From Gracilaria domingensis (lineage: Eukaryota; Rhodophyta; Florideophyceae; Gracilariales; Gracilariaceae), in assembly GCA_022539475.1 (NCBI GenBank), contig VCMS01000033.1:218629-282628 (forward strand): a DNA stretch of 64,000 nucleotides, given 5' to 3'. Positions 59,979 to 64,000 of this stretch are shown one piece after another. Under the pieces are notes generated by a model. The model ran no database searches. It was not told the origin of the DNA and saw only the letters and a list, made by a program, of their open reading frames with translations. The translations under genes were made by a program, and so were the position numbers. Numbering within the stretch: position 1 is the first letter of the stretch; each line of letters opens with the position of its first letter.

Positions 59979-60617
59979 TGTAGTGCACACCTTACGAGGT
60001 CCATACACGTGGCTAACCCACTGTCAGGGTGTCTAGAGAGGTGGTGCACTAGCTAAAATCTACACACTATCCACGTTGTCGTATAGCACGATCTGGCTGA
60101 CCGCACGGACGGAGTGGATTGAGAGGAGTGCCGTGTCGTACGTGTCGGGCTGGCCCGAGCGGATAGTTGTACGCGTGATTGTCCCCGCATCGGATATCGG
60201 TCCCAAACGTACGTAGGACACGTGTGCCGGTCGGACGGTGACAGGCGTAATATAGTACTGTAAGTTGCTACCTAGAGGCCGCACAGAGGCGGGTTTACCC
60301 GATATTTAGGTAGACCCCAACCTCGCCATGACCTCACGTTGTAAACACCAAGCACCCTTTGCCGTACGTCTTGTTCGTCGAGTAGCGCTACCGACAGGGC
60401 GTTAAGCTAAGTACTATAGGGTTTATTAGGCCGTTCGTACCCTTTCGCGCGCTCCTGAACGTGCTTGGTGATACCAACCGCCCACTCTCCCCGCTGACCG
60501 CCCGGTGCTTCCTCCTTACTCCCCGTACGGATTCATTACAGTCGCCCTCTCGAGCCACAGCCAACTCCGTCGCCTCAAGACCGCTTCGGGTTTTCTCCCG
60601 ATACGTACTATATCACA
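59979..60617 (+). repeat. 5' LTR of second element
   Basis: 639 bp from TGTAGTGCACACC to TATATCACA, followed after one base by the primer site. The right LTR is outside the window, so the borders rest on the TG/CA ends and on similarity to the first element. Confidence 0.65.
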
Positions 60618-60618
60618 C

Positions 60619-60632
60619 TGGTCTCCCGACCT
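60619..60632 (+). promoter_or_regulatory. primer binding site of second element
   Basis: TGGTCTCCCGACCT, sharing its first 12 bases with the site at 12997. Confidence 0.7.
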
Positions 60633-60759
60633 AGAAGTGGAATTCGAGACCGCACGGAGTTGACAGCACCGAATTGGAAACGATACTCGAAGATGAGCTC
60701 GAACGTCCCACACGGAGATCAAGGTACGGCAGGTCGCAGAAGACAATGCTGAGTCCACT

Positions 60760-62889
60760 TTGGCCGCCCCTCGCGCCGCTTCGGACCATGCCTCGGTAGG
60801 CCGCCGGAGCACCCGAAGTACCGCGACGGCCTACGTGACCCCCTCAGAAGAGCCCGAACGGGTAATCCGTGAAGGCAACTTGCAAACCAAATCGGACCGA
60901 AGGAAGAAAGAGAGGAGTAAGAACTCCGGGCCCCCTTTGAGAACTGAGATTGTACCACCTGGGACGGCGGCACTCCCGCCTATACCTCAGACCGGACGGA
61001 GACCACCCCACGAACTATGGGCCGAAATAGCCCCGTACGCCCTGGAGGGACTTCGCACGGAGATCGAGGTTCATGTACCCATGGTGGTCGAATTATATCT
61101 CAAGGACCGTATCCCGGAATTGATGCGTCGTGACATCACACCGATCATACACCGCATCGTGAACGATGCGCTGGGATCCAGACGTACCGAAAGCGGAATG
61201 CAAGAGAATCTGAGTAACACCTTGGCCGCTTTGGTAGCTAAGCTACCACCCCAACCCCCAAAGTTTGGCACTGACCAAACGGACAACGCACCTAGTCGCG
61301 GTGAGAGACAGGGACCGGAAATGGAGAAGGATCCGCAGAGGGATCCGACCGGTGTCTATCTCCCACCAGTACCCCCTCAGGGTGACCCGGACGGAAGCTC
61401 GAGCGATTCCTCCGACGACGGGAGGAATCACCGCAAACGAGGCGGTAAACCGGGCAAGCATTCCGATTCGGACAATTCCGTACGTAGACGGAAGAATCGT
61501 CGCCGCCGCAGAGGGCGACGACATTCAGATACTGACTCCGCGTCCTCGCGCTCATCATCAGAGGATGAGCAGACCGACTCGGATGACTCTGGGGACTCTC
61601 AAAGCCCCCGAAGAAAACGCAAGTCCGAACGGCGACGTTCCCGATCGGACAAGTTGACGCTTAAGCGCCTCCGACCTCTGAACGTCAAGTTCACCAAGGT
61701 TGTGGACTACCGTACGTACCGGCTCATTCGGCGCAGCCATAAGTACGACTCGAAGGTAGCACGCAAGATCGCGCGCTATCAAAAGAAATTGAACGTCCAG
61801 ATGAAAGGACATTCATTTTCCGGAACGGATCCCATCTCCGTTCTCAATTTCTTGCAGCGGTTCAAAACCGCTTGCAACCCTAACGGACTGACAGAAGGAG
61901 CGGCACTGTGGTGCTTCCAGTTCTACCTAACCGGGCCCGCACACGCTCTGGTCCAATCCCGCCTCATCGGTGAGTCGGGAGCGGTCGACAGGCCTCGCGA
62001 TGAAGCGCTCCATACGTACGAAGAGGTGGTAAATTTCTTACTGACCACCTACGCCACGGATGAAGTCATCGCCACGGCGTCCGCAGAGGTGACGTTTTAC
62101 ACCCAGTCGTCAGGGATGTCCGAAACGGAATTCGCCCAGAAGCTCTGGACGAAAGCCCTCCGCTGTGGTAACGTATACACCGATCGGGACTTGAAGGGCT
62201 TATTTGTCGAAGGACTTTTGCCCGCCATACGGTCAAAGGTGCGGAATCACCTCACCACCCATCCCAGTATCGGATACGACGCGCTCGCCCGTTATGCGGA
62301 ATCGTACGGCGATACTCACCGCGCCTCACGCCGCCAGTCCGTTCGGGTGGACACGCAGACTACGTCTGCTCGGCCTCGTGCCACTCGAACGATAAGGAAG
62401 GTGCACCAGGTCGAGTCCCCCTCGGCCTCGACGTATTCCCTGTCGGACGACGACGGCGAAGATGTCCTCATCGTTTCCCAGGGGTCTTCCATGCCGTCAC
62501 CACCCACCACACCAAGTGCAACCACCCCAGCGACTTCCGCACGGTCATTCCCCAGTACGCCCGGCCAAAGATCGAGCAACCCCCCTGGCGCGGCGTCAAG
62601 GGACCGTCCGTGCAGGATTTGCCTCTCGCGAGAGCCGAACTGCTGTCAACTTCTCCCACCGGACGTTAAAGCTAAACTCCTCGCAATCCGCGAGCAAAAC
62701 TACCAACGCCGGCGCGACGAAGGGTACTACGGCACCGGCATATCCACACGGAGAAACACGCCACCGCCATCCAATATCGGTTTCCGTAATATTGGCCCGA
62801 CTCGTACCTCTTACGCCCAGCCTCGGCAGGCAGCCATGCTGATGGAAGAGACCGTTTCGGAACAGGAAAACGAGCCGGAGGATGCGTAG
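60760..62889 (+). pseudogene. gag with capsid domain, probable start frameshift
   Basis: A frame of 709 codons. It holds an N-terminal region, a Ser/Asp/Arg-rich stretch (about 210-300), the retrotransposon gag/capsid domain (about 345-525: FSGTDPISVLNFLQRFKTACN, ALWCFQFYLTGPAHALVQSRL, FAQKLWTKALRCGN, LKGLFVEGLLPAI), and a Cys-rich end (CRICLSREPNCC) replacing a standard zinc knuckle. The frame has no early ATG (TTG at 60760). An ATG at 60693 in another frame reads MSSNVPHGDQGTAGRRRQ, which resembles the gag start of the first element. A one-base shift near 60740 is therefore likely. Confidence 0.75.
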
Positions 62890-62906
62890 GGGCAGCGTCT
62901 CCTCCG

Positions 62907-63674
62907 ATGACGGATAGCCTCGCCACACCGGGCGATAAGCCCGAACCAACCAGCGCGGACAGAACAGAACTGACTCTCGACACCCCAGAACGTATGGACG
63001 ACACCGTTTTATTTGCGAGTGCAAATTACAAAGTTCACCTTTCTGTGGGCCTCACATCTACCATAATGTATCCGCTCACGGGTGTTCTAGATACCGGAGC
63101 CGGTCCCTGTCTGATCCACGAGCGGCATCTTCCACCGCGATGGCAATCTCGTCTCCGCACGGACGTAAAGCCACGCATTACGGACGCCTCACGCAACCGT
63201 ATGGAGGTCGTGGGTGTTCTCCCGCTCGCTGTCCGCATTGGAGACCTTCACGTACGAGTACAATTCCTGGTGGTATCGAACCTCGCCACAAGCGTTCTAC
63301 TCGGCACGTCTTTTATCGATCGATACGTACTGGGAATTTTACCCCCAAAGCGGACGATCCTCCTGCGCCATTCACGGCCTGTCTCGATATTGTCCCACGC
63401 GTACGGTCCCCACACGCCCGCGTCCGTACGGAAATACCCAGTCCAACCGGAGCGGAATGTGCCCTCTAACAAGATACACGTCGCCCGACCTGTTACGTTA
63501 CCCCCCATGTCCGAAACCAGGGTACAAGTAACAACCAAGGCGTCCGGTCTGGTATTTCTACAATCACACCACCGCACGGGCAGTTCGTTAGAGCTAACAC
63601 TGCTCGCGAACGGCGTCATGGATCTACGTCCGGACGTTCCCTTCTTCGTTCAAGTTGCTAACGTCTCGGACTGA
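62907..63674 (+). pseudogene. pol start: retropepsin, ends at internal TGA
   Basis: From ATG 62907, 18 bases after the gag stop and in another frame. The protease is complete: VLDTGAGPCLIHERHLP with the catalytic Asp, then SVLLGTSFIDRYVLG. It aligns along its length with the protease of the first element. The frame ends at TGA 63672-63674 within an otherwise alignable segment (FVQVANVSD, then HKRTVIGLALP), and continues in the same frame to the window end. The TGA is probably an Arg codon mutated at CGA. Confidence 0.8.
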
Positions 63675-64000
63675 CCGGTGCACCTCCACAAACGTACCGT
63701 CATCGGTCTCGCCCTCCCGTCCCCTATAGCACTAATCACCCCCCTTCACCCAGCTAGGCCGCGGAGCGACGACTCTCAGGAGGGGGAGGATACCGCTTTA
63801 GAAGATACCGCTTTGGACCAACCTCCACGGCGTTCTGACCAGCCCGATTGGCCCCAACGCGTTCAAATCAGCCCCGAGTATGAGAAAGAACGCGACACAG
63901 TCATTGAACTCCTCCGACCGTTTAAGGACATGTGGGATAGCCATTTAGGCAAGATCTCCGCCGCAAAGCATCGGATACAGCTGGAACCCGGCACCAAGAC
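63675..64000 (+). pseudogene. reverse transcriptase N-terminal part
   Basis: Same frame as the protease after the TGA. After an acidic linker it reads QISPEYEKERDTVIELLRPFKDMWDSHLGKI and AAKHRIQLEPGTK, the standard lead into gypsy reverse transcriptase. The catalytic part lies beyond the window. Confidence 0.75.

Larger units (their letters stand above)
59979..64000 (+). mobile_element. second Ty3/gypsy-like element, 5' part
   Basis: A plus-strand LTR retrotransposon running off the right edge: LTR, primer site, gag with capsid domain, protease and the beginning of reverse transcriptase. It is a relative of the 12.1-kb element (same LTR start TGTAGTGCA, same 12-base primer site, homologous protease) but keeps the capsid and RT start. 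It sits inside LTR A. Confidence 0.85.

Noticed and set aside
58432..60617. A single 2.2-kb LTR starting at 58432
   Set aside because: Internal direct repeats 539 bp apart, a minus-strand LTR with CTAAA duplications at 58971-59820, and a fresh TGTAGTGCA start at 59979 show three nested LTR pieces instead.
1..64000. CRISPR arrays, rRNA or tRNA genes
   Set aside because: No regular spacer-repeat array, rRNA-like block or full cloverleaf was seen; the DNA is eukaryotic nuclear.

Overview
The window is eukaryotic nuclear DNA. Its genes are mostly single-exon, packed in divergent or convergent pairs with GC-rich promoters, and separated by mobile elements. The host genes include the plastid MEP enzyme DXR, a mitochondrial Rieske protein, a fused GT20 synthase/phosphatase of the trehalose-phosphate type and a very short U1-70K. 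Together with the intron poverty and transposon load, these suggest a red alga, possibly a Chondrus-like florideophyte. That assignment is inference.

Layout. 1-1.3 kb: a broken DDE transposase. 1.5-10.2 kb: host genes (GNAT acetyltransferase, inositol 2-dehydrogenase, HSP70 with a heat-shock promoter, U1-70K). 10.7-22.3 kb: a complete PIF/Harbinger DNA transposon (25-bp perfect TIRs, TAA target duplications). Its transposase gene is split by a 7.7-kb Ty3/gypsy-like LTR retrotransposon with 851-bp LTRs and a GGTCT duplication. That retroelement lacks a functional RT. 23.5-33.3 kb: host genes (Rieske protein, ETF-alpha, an unusual ABM-ABM-Fe-ADH-like fusion, a mitochondrial carrier, an orphan, a coiled-coil/RWD-like protein). 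35-49 kb: host genes (secreted spondin-N protein, GT20/TPP fusion, monoglyceride-lipase-like hydrolase, a helical orphan, MFS transporter, DDX52/Rok1 helicase). 49.6-52.1 kb: an intact-looking hAT transposase. 52.8-54.7 kb: ABITRAM/FAM206 and DXR. 55-57.4 kb: non-coding DNA rich in perfect palindromes plus a minisatellite. 57.5-64 kb: a nest in which an hAT-like gene is cut by an LTR, that LTR is cut by a solo LTR (CTAAA duplication), and then by a second gypsy-like element running off the right edge.

Host genes serve central metabolism (respiratory chain, electron transfer flavoprotein, MEP isoprenoid route, polyol/disaccharide phosphate synthesis, inositol catabolism), proteostasis, splicing and ribosome biogenesis. 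No operon-like logic is seen beyond divergent pairs sharing promoters.

The most unusual signals are: (a) the non-coding parts of the gypsy-like family are strings of short perfect hairpins every 20-35 nt, with different arm sequences; (b) that element has shortened gag and RT frames yet apparently identical LTRs, implying recent mobilisation in trans; (c) four perfect 18-29-bp-arm palindromes with 1-5-nt loops lie in intergenic DNA; (d) a plastid- or mitochondrion-targeted-looking fusion of two ABM domains to an Fe-ADH fold appears to have lost its metal ligands.
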